A program made the position numbers and the translations under genes. The notes beneath the pieces are model-generated. The model was not told the origin of the DNA. It worked only from the letters and a program-made list of their open reading frames with translations, and did no database searches. DNA of 64,000 bases from Halocaridina rubra (taxonomy: Eukaryota; Arthropoda; Malacostraca; Decapoda; Atyidae): the NCBI GenBank assembly GCA_037179515.1, contig JAXCGZ010021106.1, forward strand, positions 1-64,000. Reading direction: 5' to 3'. Shown piece by piece: positions 12,481 through 24,260 of this stretch. The number at the start of each line of letters is the position of its first letter. Position 1 is the first letter of the stretch.

Positions 12481-13005
12481 TGCTTTTTTGACATATGTTA
12501 AAACAGAGATTCTTAAATATACATTTCTAGCTATCATATGACAAACCACAATGCTTACATGCTCAAGTTTTTGTGGTCACATTTACATTCGCTTAAAAAA
12601 TATTTTATAATATTACAAGTTCTGTCAAAAATCTTTTTGCATATCATCTGGAAATCAATACTTTTTCCTACCAAATTGGGAAAACAAGTTTTGTTTTCAA
12701 CAACCATAAGTAACTGATCCCTTACCTTAAAATCGAATTAGTCACCAACGATACAATCTTTTGTTAAAGCCTTAGTCTCAGCACATACATTGTTACAGGA
12801 TTTATCTGGCCTCTTTTCTCTTTGTTGATATAGTGTGAGTACTGAAGGGCGATGTGGAAAATAAAATATTTAATGGGGTTTGTCTTTGTTTAGATGTTTA
12901 GGTGCAAGTTTGGGATTGTTAAGTAGTCAGTTCTGTCTGCTAGAATCAATATAACTTTTTTTCAATTTCATACCACAAGCTATCGAGGCCTTCGGTATCG
13001 CTAAT
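12481..13005. other. No gene seen
   Basis: AT-rich and without a supported frame. It may be further gypsy gag/LTR remains on the minus strand, but nothing recognisable is left. Confidence 0.3.
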
Positions 13006-13009
13006 GTAA

Positions 13010-14760
13010 AGTTGATGGATATTGTAATTATTTGAGAGATCAGTCAGCATGGTTGAATGGCTGGATAAAACCGACTTAGTAGTAAAACTTTAGAAACTGG
13101 ATGATTTAGAAATGGTGTTGCCTTTGTTCTTAGTGGGTAATGTGTTTGCTGTGCATAGGGAGTTGAGTGACTGTAGTATAGTCTAAATATAAATTGTTAC
13201 TAAACTATTTCTATTGGTGTCCAAATGAAATCTTACATATTAAAAGAAGGGTAAGAACCATCATATGAGCGACCATTCTCCTGCTTGTGTTGACCGGCAT
13301 AAGACCTAAGAGTTCCTGTATCTCGCTTTAGCATCTATTCCTCCTAATATCATCATGTAGTACCTCTATTTCTCATATTTCCTAATCTCACTCTTAGTTC
13401 CGTCTACATAGATCCATAGTTAGTCACTAACCTACCATTATCCCTGAGTAACTATTGAAGTGGTGATGTAAACAAATGGCCAACCTCTGATAAGCACTGG
13501 TAAGCATTTTGGCCATATACTATTTTGGCTACCTACTATTATATTATTTGTATTACTATTATATTATGATTCGTATCTTAAGCTAAAGGGTACTATAGTG
13601 ACGATAAACAGAAGAGTTTTAAGGCAAGCAAAGGATGCGTTCTTGGAGGCATTCACCACAAACTCATTTCAGGCTTTTGAGTAGTTTTCAAGAAGAGTTT
13701 GTTGTGACAAGCCGGTTGATGTTTATTTAACGGAGTTAAGAAAATTGGCTTGTTTAATTGGCGTGTTGTCTGATAAGTTGTTCATGGGGACGTTTTTCAT
13801 AGGTGTCCAGAGAACTCGGAGCAGTGTCTAATATTGAAGAATTACCTTTGGCTACAGTTGTGGAAAGAGTGAGAGCTTTGATGTCGAAAATGGTGGAAAG
13901 GCCAATTGTTGCTAGCGTTAAAAAGAGTTGAATGTAGAAATAAGTCAGTGGGTCGTGGCTGTTTGGAGGATATTAATTTAAATGATGAGATTGGAATAGT
14001 TGTTGCTCATGTAGTCATGTAGCTCAAGCGGTAGTGTCTGCGAGTTTGAGGCGTCAGGTCGAGGGTTCGTGCCCTGTCATGGTCTGAGGTTAGCAAGGGC
14101 ATGCACTCAGGGTAATGATTACATCTGTCAAAAGAAGTCTTTTGCAAGAAGGCAACCGTTTTAGCCCTTGGTAGAAAAGGGAGACCATGACGTAAAACCG
14201 GAACAACAATAACTGGAATAGTTGTTGATCAGCATCATGAGCAATGATAATACCATTGTGGAGGATCACACTTGCACAGGTTTTGCAGGAATAGAATGAA
14301 AGATATGTACTTGATATGTGGCAATGAAGGGGATTTATCTTCTAGTTGTCCAAGTGGACAGGGAAACGCCACAAGGAAAACTTTTGCACCGGAAGTTCTT
14401 CCAGAAAGGAGTTAACAGTGCTATGTGTGATTGTGAGGGGGTAAAATGGGTAAGGGCTCTTGTCGATACAGGTTGTCCACAATCCAATATAGCCCCGTGG
14501 GTGTGAGATGCAAGTGTAGCTGTTGAGCTGGTGGGAGAAATTAATGGGCATGGTATTTAGTGAATAGTCTACTGTACTTCCTGTTGTAATGAATGGAGTG
14601 ACTGTGATGGTTGATTGCGCAGTTGAAGAGGAGTATTTTGAAAGCCTTACTGGAGCCTTGGGAATGGATTAAACTGAAGTTTAGGTGACCTTGAATTCAT
14701 GGATGGAAAATTTCGTTCTGAGGTTCCACGGAAGGTCATTGTGCCTAGAGGGAAACGGAA
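13010..14760 (+). pseudogene. Ty3/gypsy gag-protease relic
   Basis: Plus-strand fossil related to the element at 15.5-20.1 kb. A gag start (VEWLDKTDLVVKL, VLPLFLVGNVFAVHRELSD, about 13050-13170) matches the WLDKVEIV and GGAFSVNQQL region of that element. After an insertion of about 400 bp of unknown origin (13175-13595), gag resumes (PVDVYLTELRKLACLIGVLSDKL, about 13700-13790; VVERVRALMSK, about 13855-13890). A zinc-knuckle remnant (LICGNEGDLSSSCPSGQG, about 14305-14360) and the protease motif ALVDTGCPQSN (14450-14490) follow. A SINE sits inside it at 13992-14227. Stops and frameshifts are frequent. Confidence 0.7.
13992..14227 (+). mobile_element. tRNA-derived SINE with perfect target-site duplication
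   Basis: A 208-bp insert (14006-14213) flanked by the direct repeat TGGAATAGTTGTTG at 13992-14005 and 14214-14227. It contains an A-box TAGCTCAAGCGG (14020-14031) that matches TRGYNNARNNGG, and a B-box-like GGTTCGTGCCC (14064-14074) 32 bases downstream. This is the layout of a tRNA-derived RNA polymerase III promoter. The tail is AACAACAATAAC. The perfect duplication implies a relatively young insertion into an old gag relic, made with a LINE's machinery. Confidence 0.85.
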
Positions 14761-15410
14761 AATAGGAAATTTAGTCTAATTAGGCAACATTGCGTACAAC
14801 AATTAAATGTTATACGTAAATATTAGAGGAAAAACAGTCATTGCATTTTTTTTTTGAGATAAAAAAAATTTTTGAGCCGCAAAATAAAGAACACATGATG
14901 CAAAAGTCATTCCTTATGTAAACATGTGAAAAATATGTAACTTAAAGATATGGCCACAGAGTGAAGAGGAATAACAAAAAGGAAAATATTCCCTAAATTG
15001 AGTTAGAATACTCATCATTTCTATAGTTATCAATAAATCCCTTTTCTTTTGAAGACTCGCCTCTTCTAGTGAATATTTATTCCAAAGCAAGAGTTGCAAT
15101 TATTCCAGAGAAGTAAATTGAAAATGAATAACATAATGTTCTTCAAACTACATATGAAAGATTTGCATAGACAATAATCATTTGGTCAAAACTGATAAAA
15201 GTCATCCCAAACAAGAGGTATTTCATCTTTTAAATTAAAAGTTCTTATCAAGACAGCAATGCGAACTTATTATGTCGTTCTCACATCATATTTTTTTCTT
15301 AACTATATTCATTGTTAAATAGAAAGAGACAAGAGCTGTCATTGAAGGAATAAATATAGACGGGGAGATGAGGAGTTACAAGCTATGGCTCTTTCACATG
15401 CTTTTTATTC
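14761..15410. other. No gene seen
   Basis: AT-rich unique-looking sequence. No coding frame or repeat is supported. Confidence 0.4.
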
Positions 15411-15414
15411 TGTG

Positions 15415-15550
15415 TGTTCCTATTAGACCCCATTCAGAAGTTGACACACAGACTGAAGATAGGGAATTAAGGCTTGAAATCCTTCCAATTGCCCTGCTTT
15501 GGGCTCAAAAATGGATCTGCCACCTCATGAGTCAAGCATTTTACCACGCT
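15415..15550 (-). repeat. Dispersed SINE-like repeat, diverged copy
   Basis: ATTAGACCCCATTCAGAAG...GACACACAGACTGAA...GGAATTAAGGCTTGAAA...GGGCTCAAAAATGG matches the repeats at 34021, 34430 and 38632. In the best copy the minus strand carries tRNA-like A and B boxes. This copy directly precedes the 5' LTR. Confidence 0.6.
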
Positions 15551-15551
15551 A

Positions 15552-16001
15552 TGTGTATAGGCAGGGCAAGAAGTGGGAGGTGGGTTGTTTTTTCGTGATG
15601 TGAATAAAGTCGAAGTTTTGGGAGAGTGAGTAAAAAGTCGAGGGGTGAGCATTGTGATCATCGTTGTTGTTGCTATGTTGAGGTCTGGAGGAGCTGGCGC
15701 CGGTGTTAGGATAAGTCGTCCTGATTTTGTTTCCTATTTATTTTAGTATATTAGTACATGGGTTTATTTGCTTGTTTATAATTAGGTGGTGGTTGTGGCT
15801 TTGTGTTTCCTATGTTAGGGGAGAAGTTGGGTATTATTAGAACTGGGGAAGATAGATATTTGGCTGCGGTGTAGGCTGGTCTTTTAGCCTACTGGAAAGT
15901 TTTGGCCTGTTGTTTATTGACGTCTGAGGGTGCCTAGCCTAGGCCTTCCAGTATCGATGAGTCGACTGAGGATCTGAGAGGTGAGGACAAACTTTGTGTA
16001 A
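15552..16001 (+). repeat. 5' LTR of gypsy element
   Basis: About 450 bp beginning TGTGTATAGGCAGGG and matching 19698-20142 closely along its length. It includes AATAAAGTCGAAG near 15603, a possible polyadenylation signal, and GAGGACAAACTTTGTGT at the end. The two copies differ by scattered substitutions and small indels, which indicates that the element is old. No target-site duplication is obvious. Confidence 0.9.
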
Positions 16002-16033
16002 GAGAGAATAGTTTACTAGGGAATAGGCTAATA

Positions 16034-16800
16034 ATGGAGTCTACAGATTTGCAGTTAATTGAGGAGTATGATGGCAGTAAAGACGATGTCAAGTGGTTAG
16101 ATAAAGTCGAGATAGTGTGTAGGATTAGAAAAATTAGTGATTTGTCTGTGGTTATCCCATTGCGGCTGACTGGAGGTGCTTTTTCAGTGAATCAGCAGTT
16201 AGGTGATGATGACAAGAAAAATGCAGAAGCAGTAAAAGAGGCACTGAAATCTGCATTTGGACTAGATTCAGTTACAGCTTATGGAAAGTTCATTAAGCAC
16301 TAAATGAAGGAAGGAGAGAGTGTAGCTGTGCATTTAGCCAACTTGAAACGTTTGAGCTTGCTGTTTGACTGCAGTAACGAGAAGCTATTGTTGTGCGCTT
16401 TTGTTACCAAATCACCTTATTGTGTGTTACAGGAACTCAGGGCAGGCGCGCATATTGCGAGTATAGGCTTGAGTCATATTGTAGAAAGGGCAAGAATACT
16501 TCTGACTGAGGACTCTAATACTGACACTGTATTTTTTGGTGTAGGTGGAGACCATGATAAAGAGAAGGTATCACGACCTGTTGACTTTCAGCATAAGGTA
16601 AAACCAAGACTATGTTTTAATTGTAGAAAACCAAAGCACTTTGCATGTGATTGACCATTGACTTTGCATGCAGAGTCAGAAAGCGGATGCACCACAGTCA
16701 TTGAGTCTCGTGTGTGTTATGGATGCAAAAAACCTGGTCACATAGCAAAAGACTGTGATTTAAACTGCAATAAGGAAAAGCCACTAGCGCCAGCTTCTTC
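16034..16800 (+). pseudogene. gag: Gypsy gag with zinc knuckles, two stops
   Basis: Gag (particle-forming, RNA-binding) protein starting MESTDLQLIEEYDGS. An in-frame TAA at 16301-16303 splits the frame into 89 and 116 codons, in the same phase. The second piece holds the capsid-like LKEGESVAVHLANLKRL-type region (here with Met at the junction) and a zinc knuckle CFNCRKPKHFACD whose last Cys codon has become TGA (16652-16654). A second, intact CX2CX4HX4C knuckle, CYGCKKPGHIAKDC, follows at about 16715-16760 in the same frame. The start is the first ATG after the LTR, 32 bases downstream. Confidence 0.85.
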
Positions 16801-16809
16801 CTCCAAGAA

Positions 16810-17848
16810 TTGAAAATGGCGCTGCCTATGATTGAGATAACTGTAAATGGAATTTGGGTGAATGAGCTTGTGGATAGTGGATGCACTAGATGCATATTTG
16901 AGGAGAGGGTGTGTCGAGATTGGAGTAGGCAAGATGTTGGTCTAATTGGGATTAGTGGGCATGAGGTTCCCTGCAGAGGAGAGGGGTTTGTCAACATAGT
17001 TTATGGAGGCAATGAGGCAAGAGTGAAGGCGAAAGTCCTTGATCGTTGTCTGATGAATTTTGGATTCATCCTGGGGATGAATGGTATTGAGTTACTGGGG
17101 GGAGTAACTATAGAGTCAACCCAAAAGATAACATTAAAATATAGAACAGAGTCTTTGGTGGGTATGTCTGTGTATAGGGAAGAGAAGCCAGTTGTATTGG
17201 TAGACGAGAAGGACTTCAAAACAGTATTTGATGGATGTCGTTGGGTGGTTACTTGGTTATGGTTGGAGGGAGAGGAATCTTATCTTAAGAGCACAATGGT
17301 GGAGTATGGAGTTCCACAACATATTCGAGAGGAGTATGAGCAGGAATTGGCACAATGGATTAAGGATGGATGGCTAGTGCCGCACGATGAGCAAAACATG
17401 GCTCCCCTCGTGGCTTAATACCTCTTATGGTAGTGAACCAGAAGAACAAAAAACAGTGCGGCTGGTCCTCGATTACAGGGAGCTGAATTCTTACGTGGAT
17501 GCTTTTACTGGTAAGGCAGAGGTGTGTCGGGACAAAATGCAGGCTTGACAGAGGATGGGGGGCAATACCACCATTGTTGATTTGAGGAAGGCGTATTTGC
17601 AGATTCATGTGGATGAAAGTCTGTGGGCGTATCATACAGAGATGTTTAAAGGAATGGGGTACTTCTTAATGCGGCTTGGGTTCGGGTTGAATATTGCACC
17701 ACTAATAATGTCAGGAATCTTGACAGTGATGTTTGATCAGGAACCTGAGATGAAGCGACACACATCAGCTTATTTAGACAACATTTATGTGGATGAAAAT
17801 GGTGAGGCATGCAGTCGAGTCATTAAGCATCTGCAAAAGTGGGGTTGA
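16810..17848 (+). pseudogene. pol: Gypsy protease and reverse transcriptase, broken
   Basis: The frame 16810-17418 contains an aspartic protease active site LVDSGCTRCIF and the loop ILGMNGIELL, then the RT start (QELAQWIKDGWLVPHDE). A frameshift near 17415 and a stop at about 17547 follow. The frame 17555-17848 continues RT with DLRKAYLQIHVDESLW (palm A), LGFGLNIAP and the catalytic box. The box reads AYLDNIYVDE, so the second catalytic Asp of the usual YXDD is Asn. RT would convert the element's RNA to DNA; this copy is inactive by both substitution and frameshifts. Confidence 0.85.
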
Positions 17849-17849
17849 G

Positions 17850-18619
17850 TGTGTAAGAACCCTGAGAAGGTATCAGCCGGAGCACGTGAGGGTGCAGGAT
17901 GATCCAGAAAGAAAGGACCAGCTCAACTGGTGCAGAGACAGTAAATTAGAGAGAATGCCAGGTATACTGACCAGGAGAGTGATATTTTCAATTTGTGGTC
18001 AATTGACTGGACATTTGCTGGTTTCTGGCTGGTTGAGAGTGGCTGCCTCTTACCTCAAAAGAGTAGCGAATACTCATAGTGTGGGATGGAATGCCGAAAT
18101 CAGAGGGAAGTATATTCGTGTCATGTTGGAGGAGGTCTATTGCAGATTAGATAAAAACAATCCGGCTCATGGAAGGTGGAATGTGGAGGGTGCCGAGCTG
18201 GATCTGTGGGTTGATGTTAACTCATTAGCTATTGGCGTGGTTTTGCAGGTGAATGGAATGACTGTGGAGGATGGATCATGGTTGAGGACGTCAGCTAGCA
18301 TGCACATAAACTTGGCAACTTAGAGGCTGTTATTCGAGGGTTTAACATGGCTCTATCATGGAATATGAAGAATATACAGTTAAAGACTGATTCTTCTACT
18401 GTCTACCGCTGATTAACTGATGCGCTGATTAGCAATGCAAGGCTGAAGACAAAAGCAGCGAGTGAGATGCTAGTCCGAAGATTGGAAGTTATAACTCAGT
18501 TGAAGAAGGAGTATAACATAGAGTTGAGCCTCAAGCTAGTACCTAGCAAATGGAATCTTGCTGATGCTTTGATGTGGCTACCCAACCGGTGGTTGAGTCA
18601 TCAGTGCAGTGATGTATGA
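17850..18619 (+). pseudogene. pol: Gypsy RT connection and RNase H
   Basis: Starts in frame 17787-18323: a connection domain (LTRRVIFSICGQLTGHL) followed by an RNase H fold with LDLWVDVNSLAIGVVL (first acidic strand) and HINLAT. After a stop at 18321-18323 the same frame continues with VIRGFNMAL, IQLKTDSSTVYR and a C-terminal LVPSKWNLADALMWLP. Several stops interrupt it. RNase H would remove the RNA template. It is collinear with gag-pro-RT upstream and integrase downstream. Confidence 0.8.
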
Positions 18620-19540
18620 GCTGTGGCAAACTGTCCTGACCCAGACAAGATAAGAAACATTTATCAAAATATGGGTCATCCTGTGGTGGAAAGGACAATT
18701 TGCTTTACTAGGAGAGTGCATCCACATGTTGCCCGCAAGCAAGTTCAGGAAGTTGTTAGGAATTGGGAAAAGTGTAGCAGTATAGATCCTGCCCCTCAAA
18801 AGTAGACACACGGTAGTCTGAGTGAGCCGGATGTGTGGGGACGGTTGGGAATGGATGGTACACTCCACAATGGAAAACGCTACCGCACCCTCATTGATTG
18901 TGGCCCAAGTCGCTTCACTTTGTTGGCACGAACTGCGTTATGGGGACTGTAAGACCGTGATACGTTTATTAGCACTGGTGTTTTGTGAACATGGACTCCC
19001 TCGGGATATCTTGGCTGACAATGCAGCAATTTTTAGGAATAAAAGGTTCACGAATTTCATTGGCAAGTGGGGGTGTAGTCTGCGGTTTCGATGTGCATGT
19101 GTTCCAGAAGGTAATTCCATAGTCGAGGGGGTTCATCGTTCAATAATGAGGATAGCTGCCAGAACTCGCTGTGATATCAGAGAAGCCATATACTTGTACA
19201 ACATAACTCCATTTGATGATGAGAACGAGGACACTGCACCCATAATGTGGTTCACAAGTATTCGGCAAGAATTAAGGGAGTAGATGAAGTCGAGGAGCAG
19301 GAAGCGGGTGGCAATTGCTGGTACAAGGTAGGGGAGGAGGTGTGGGTTGAGGGCCCCCAAAACAAGTACTTCAAGAAGTTAAAGTGTGGAAGAGTACCAA
19401 AACTGATCTCTCCCCATGCGGCAGAACTGGATGGCATACCCCAACATGAGAACGATCACTGACGTCGCACTGTGAGCACAGAGGAGAGGTCAGAGAGACT
19501 GGAAAGCGGAGGTGAGGATGAGACTGAGGATGATGAGCCA
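18620..19540 (+). pseudogene. pol: Gypsy integrase, broken
   Basis: A zinc-binding HHCC-like N-terminal part is at 18623-18805 (NMGHPVVERTICFTRRVHPH). The catalytic core is split between frames, with RLGMDGT (first Asp), ILADNAAIF (second Asp) and GNSIVEGVHRS (Glu) in 18822-19283. The C-terminal domain YKVGEEVWVEGPQ is in 19247-19462 and is followed by an acidic segment and RRSGRIRSPPTRL before the polypurine tract. All three catalytic residues are still recognisable, but stops and frameshifts break the frame. Confidence 0.82.
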
Positions 19541-19689
19541 CTGCTGTTATGATTCAGCGAGAGTGACACTGACTGTTCAAAGAGTGAACACCACAAGGGA
19601 GATGAACTGGAGGGGAAGGCTGTGGCCCCTCGGAGAAGTGGAAGGATAAGGAGTCCTCCCACTCGGCTTTGTTGTTGAATTCAAATTCA

Positions 19690-20142
19690 AGGGGGAGTGT
19701 GTAGGCAGGGTAAGAAGAGGGAGGTGGGTTGCTTTTTCGTGATGTGAATAAAGTCGAAGTTATGGGAGAGAGGGTAGAAAGTCGAGGGGTGAGCATCGTG
19801 ATCGTCGTTGTTGTTGTTATGTTGAGGTTTGGAGGAGCTGGCGCCAGTGTTAAAATAAGTCGTCCTCATTTCGTTTCCTATATATTTTAGTATATTAGTG
19901 CATGGGTTTATTTGCTTATTTATAATTAGGTAGTGGTTGTAGCTGTGTGTTTCCTACAATACGGGAGAAGTTGGGTATTATTAGGACTGGGAAAGATAGA
20001 TATTTGGCTGCAGTGTAGGCTGATCTTTTAGCTTACCGGAAAGTTTTGGCCTGCTGTTTATTGACGTCTGAGTTTGTCTAGCCTAGGCCCTCCAGTATCG
20101 ACGAGTCGCCTGCGGATCTGAGAGGTGAGGACAACTTTGTGT
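19690..20142 (+). repeat. Polypurine tract and 3' LTR of gypsy element
   Basis: The purine run AAGGGGGAG (19689-19697) precedes TGTGTAGGCAGGG. The LTR matches 15552-16001. It ends near GAGGACAACTTTGTGTG and is followed by a T-rich stretch. With the 5' LTR it delimits a 4.6-kb element in the order LTR-gag-protease-RT-RNase H-integrase-LTR, that is, Ty3/gypsy order. Confidence 0.9.
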
Positions 20143-20144
20143 GA

Positions 20145-21515
20145 GGTTTTTTTTTTATATAAGCTATATCAAGGCTCTTTCTCATGAAAACATTAGGTAA
20201 TTTTTCAACTACATATATCATACAAGACTATTAATAATTTGTTTAACAAGATAGCAGGATGAATTCAGCCGTGTAAAGAGGCTATTCTACCACAGATTTC
20301 TTACATCTAATAGTATACTCACTCAAGTTGCTGAGTTGGTATGTATATCCAGTGCCAATGATGACATTTTTGTCTCCAAAGATTGCTAGTTTATATTCTA
20401 ATAAAATTACATTCATTATTTTTAACATAACCTTAATGCTATGGAGCTCAATTCTAGCTTAACTATGAGATGCATTAAAATTTTAATTACAACAACGCCT
20501 TCTACTGCTTAACATACTCTAGTTATAAATCCATGTGTTTTGGGAAAGTCAACAAACAATTACTTTAGTTATTTATATGTTTACATATATATTTCATGGC
20601 CTCAATCACACTTCATTATCATCTTAAAAACAGTTTTTTTTAATATAGCCTATAGCTATTTCCATACTATGTCCTTTGGACAATTTGTCAATACGCGAAA
20701 TTGGTGTCAAAATACTGCGGTCTATCATCCATTAAATTTCATCCATTTTTCTAAACTGTTTGATGTTTTCCTCTATCTGGACATAAAGGGAAAAAATCGA
20801 AATCTAGGGATCCCTCCCCTGAATTCATATATATTGTATATTAAAATTGCCTGTGATTGTGCTGTTCAATAACAAGCATGCAAAATAGGATGCAATGAAT
20901 TAATCTTTTATAAGCATAGTAGTGTATTAATAACATAGTAGGCTCAATAAGATCAAAATTTCATGCAAAAGAGACACAGTCTCTCTCTTGAAAGAGTTTA
21001 CAATGTTCCTCAACTCGTTTCAATTTAATATTTAGGTTTTTATTATGCAATTTAAAAGGCAGAAAGTCTTTGTAAAAACACACCACTGCATTTCAGTGTA
21101 AATCACAGCCTGGTCAGGTGGACTCTATATTCACAGGGAAGGGTGGCTTCAAATGGAATGATGCAGCTACGTGTTCTCAATGATAAACTGGATTGTGATT
21201 AGATGATAATGAACACCTTCAGAACTCAACAGCTCTCATAATTGTTCTTGAGCTCTTCAATAGAAGTGCTAGGAGAAAAGGGGGGAACACTTTTTTGTCC
21301 CACGTAGCTCTACTAAATTAGCAGCCCAAATGAATCCACCATTTATACATGTCAAGCTGTCACTCATTTAGTTTTGAGAATTACAGGATCGTAATTGTTT
21401 TTTCTATATTTATATATCTATTTGTATGCTAAAATGGCAGTCCCCCTTTGTAAGGGAGTGACTGAGTCAAAGGACACACTCATGCAATTTTTTTTATACT
21501 TACACATATAACTCA
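20145..21515. other. No gene seen
   Basis: AT-rich sequence with no supported coding frame. A short piece at 21428-21470 (CCCCTTTGTAAGGGAGTGACTG) resembles the dispersed repeat at 26250 and 29560. Confidence 0.4.
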
Positions 21516-24212
21516 CCATCAGCTTGGCCATGGCACCAGCCGCCCGTTGGAAGACTACAACTAACTGAAGGTACTAGGATGCGAATAGGACTGGTCCAGA
21601 CAGTTCCAGGTCGAGTCTTTCTTCAGGACGGTTCTTTCCTCATGCCTACATCTACACTGAATATTTTGGTGTACTCATCACACATCTCTTGCTGTTCCAT
21701 TACATTTGGCATGTCACAACATTCCCCACATCTGTCTTTTTCTCTCATTTGTTATTATTTATGGAAGGTCTACAGATAATGGCCCCAAGTACCCGGCATA
21801 GAGGGGTGCAAAGAATCTCCGGGGATAGTGTTGACTCCACTATTGGCTTGAGGCACACACCCTTCGTGGTAGTAATGGTTCTGCCCTTAACCTTGCACCT
21901 CCAAATAGATCTGCTGCTTTCACTCTTCACTATTCTAACATTCGTGGTCTAAACTCTAATCTTTCATCTATGGAATGGCACTTGGGTACTTTTCTCCCTA
22001 ACCCCCTCCTCCTATCTGAAACTCAGCTGTCTATACATGCTTCCACTGACCCATTTCAAATCTCTCAACATAATCTGTATACTCATTTTTGTAGCAAAGG
22101 TGGGGTCTGTGCCTACTGCAACACTAACACTCCTACTGTGAGGCTCATGGACCTTGAATCTCCCGACTTTGATGTTCTCTGGCTAAAAGTCTATCTCTCC
22201 ACTACCACTGTCTTCCTTTGATTCTGCTATTGTTCTCCAAACTCCACCAAGTCTGTGTCTTTCTTTGAATACCTGTCCTCGTGCCATGAGTCCTAGCTAT
22301 CTTCTCACCCACATGCCAAAGTTCTCTACATTGGAGACTTCAATATACACCACAGTGAGAGACTTCATTAGTCTCACACTGATGTGGGAGGAAGTGAAGC
22401 CCTTGCTTTCTCTATTACTCACAATCTGGAGCAAATTATCAAACATCCTACTCGTGTTCCTGATCGTCACAAACATGCAGAAAACATTCTTGACCTATTA
22501 TTTACTTCTAACCTATCAAACTACTTTTAATCTTTGCTTTCCCCTCTTGGTAAATCTGACCACTCTATGATCTCAAACTCATCCATTTTTGCTCCCCCTC
22601 CACCAATTCCTCCTACTCAGCGCCGCCTTTGGCACTTTGAGCGTACCCACCATGAAAATTTGCATAACTTCCTCTCTGACATTCCATGGGATGACCACTG
22701 CTTTCGGTCCCGCAACCCTGATCAGGTAGCTCTAAATGTTGCCGAGATCATGACCGCGGGAATGGAGGCATACATCCCCTCTTCTACAAAAACTTTCTCT
22801 CCCCCTAAACCTTGGTTTGACCGTGACTGCTCCATGGCTATCCAGGCCAGGAAACGGGCACACCGATCTTACCATGCCTATCCTTCTGAGTTAACTCTCT
22901 CTGCTTTAATTGTAGGTAGGAATCGCTGTACTGCTCAGATTCGAAGGTCTAAGGCTCCCTTTATAAAAAGAAAAGTTGAAGACCTAAACTCCTCTCCCAC
23001 TGACAAATGCTTCTGGTTTCCAGTTTTCTTACTGACCGTTTTATATCTGTATATGTTGATGGCCCTACATCTAGCCCTTTCTCTGTTACCAGTGATGTTC
23101 CACAAGTCTCTGTTCTTTCAACTACTCTGTTCCTTCTCTTCATCAATGATCTTCTACAATTCCCATCTTCCTCTCTTCTTCATGCCTTTGCTGATGATTT
23201 TACCCTTCACTTTTCCTCTGCTTTTTCTTCAAAACCTTCATCTGTTACTTGTAATCAGTCTCGTATCACTTTTTCTTCTACTCTCGTCTCTGATTTGCAG
23301 AGAGTATCTGAGTGGGGCACTTAAAATTTAGTTGAATTCAGTGCCTCCAAGACACAGTTTCTGGCTATCTCTTTATCTTCTCCTCCTGATAACCCTATTG
23401 TCTTGTAACTAACGAAATTTACCCTCTTGAGTCTATCAAAATATTAGGAGTCCATATAGCATCTAATTTGTCTGGGAGGAATCACATAATCCAAAGTTCT
23501 AAATCTTCATATAAAAAATTAGGGGTTTTGTTTCGTTTTCATCATTACTTTTCCTCTTTACAGTTGCTTAAAATTTATAAAGGTCTTATCCGTCCCTGCT
23601 TAGAATACTGCTCACACATCTGGGGTGCTTCCTCTTATATTTATCTCCTTGATAGGGTTGAATCTAAGGCAGTCAGAATCATTAATGATCCTTCTCTTAC
23701 TTCAAATCTGGATTCTCTCTCTCTTCGCCATAAGGTATCTTCCCTTTCTCTTTTCTATCACTACTACTTCCATCGCTGCTCTGATGAGTTGTGGGTTGCA
23801 TCCCTCCCCAACTGCCGATGCCACGTAACACTCGCCAAGCGGCCTCTTCTCACAGGTACTGTGTGGAGATTTGTAGCTCCCGGATTGGTCGGTGCAGCGA
23901 CTGCTTCTTCCCATCTACCTCCAGACTCTGGAGCTCCCTTTCTCCTTCTGTCTTTCCTAATTCTTATAACCTTTCATCCTTCAAAAAGCAGATCTATCGT
24001 CATCTCAGGGCCTAGTCCTTCTTATCTCTGGGTCCTGTTTACTTTGACTGTTTTTTCTGTCTGTTCTTTTCCTTTGTGTGACATTACCTCATCTCTGCCT
24101 AGTCCTTAACCTTTTTCTTTTCCTTTGTCTTGGTATTTTCTCGTGCCCGGGTCTTTCTTGATGAGGGCAGTTTTTGCCTGCCCCGGTGTCACACTCATAA
24201 AAAGAAAAAAAA
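21516..24212 (+). pseudogene. Jockey-like LINE with internal deletion
   Basis: Plus-strand LINE. Endonuclease pieces run from about 21920 to 22700 (NIRGLNSNLSSMEWHLG, LLLSETQLS, GGVCAYCN, FDVLWLK, and SPLGKSDHSMIS). These are followed by PPIPPTQRRLWHFERTH, PWFDRDCSMAIQARKRAHRSY and DLNSSPTDKCFW (to 23020). The RT then resumes only at LTDRFISVYVDG, with DVPQVSVLSTTLFLLFINDL (normally VPQGSVLSP) and the catalytic FADDFTLHF (to about 23210). The first RT motifs, including palm A, are missing, so an internal deletion occurred near 23015. The C-terminal region 23468-24015 follows (LIRPCLEYCSHIWGA; SSFKKQIYRHLRA). The tail at 24195-24212 is A-rich. Frameshifts are numerous. Confidence 0.85.
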
Positions 24213-24260
24213 ATAGAGCCACTCCTCTTCCCCCTCTCTTTACTTCAGGTCTTTACACCA

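Noticed and set aside
20540..20872. 110-codon frame at 20.5 kb
   Set aside because: Amino-acid composition follows the AT-rich base composition; no domain and no neighbouring exon signals.
21689..21952. Hydrophobic small frames near 21.7 and 23.1 kb that look like membrane proteins
   Set aside because: They are out-of-frame readings of the jockey-like LINE, whose pyrimidine-rich sense strand gives Leu/Phe/Ser-rich shadows.
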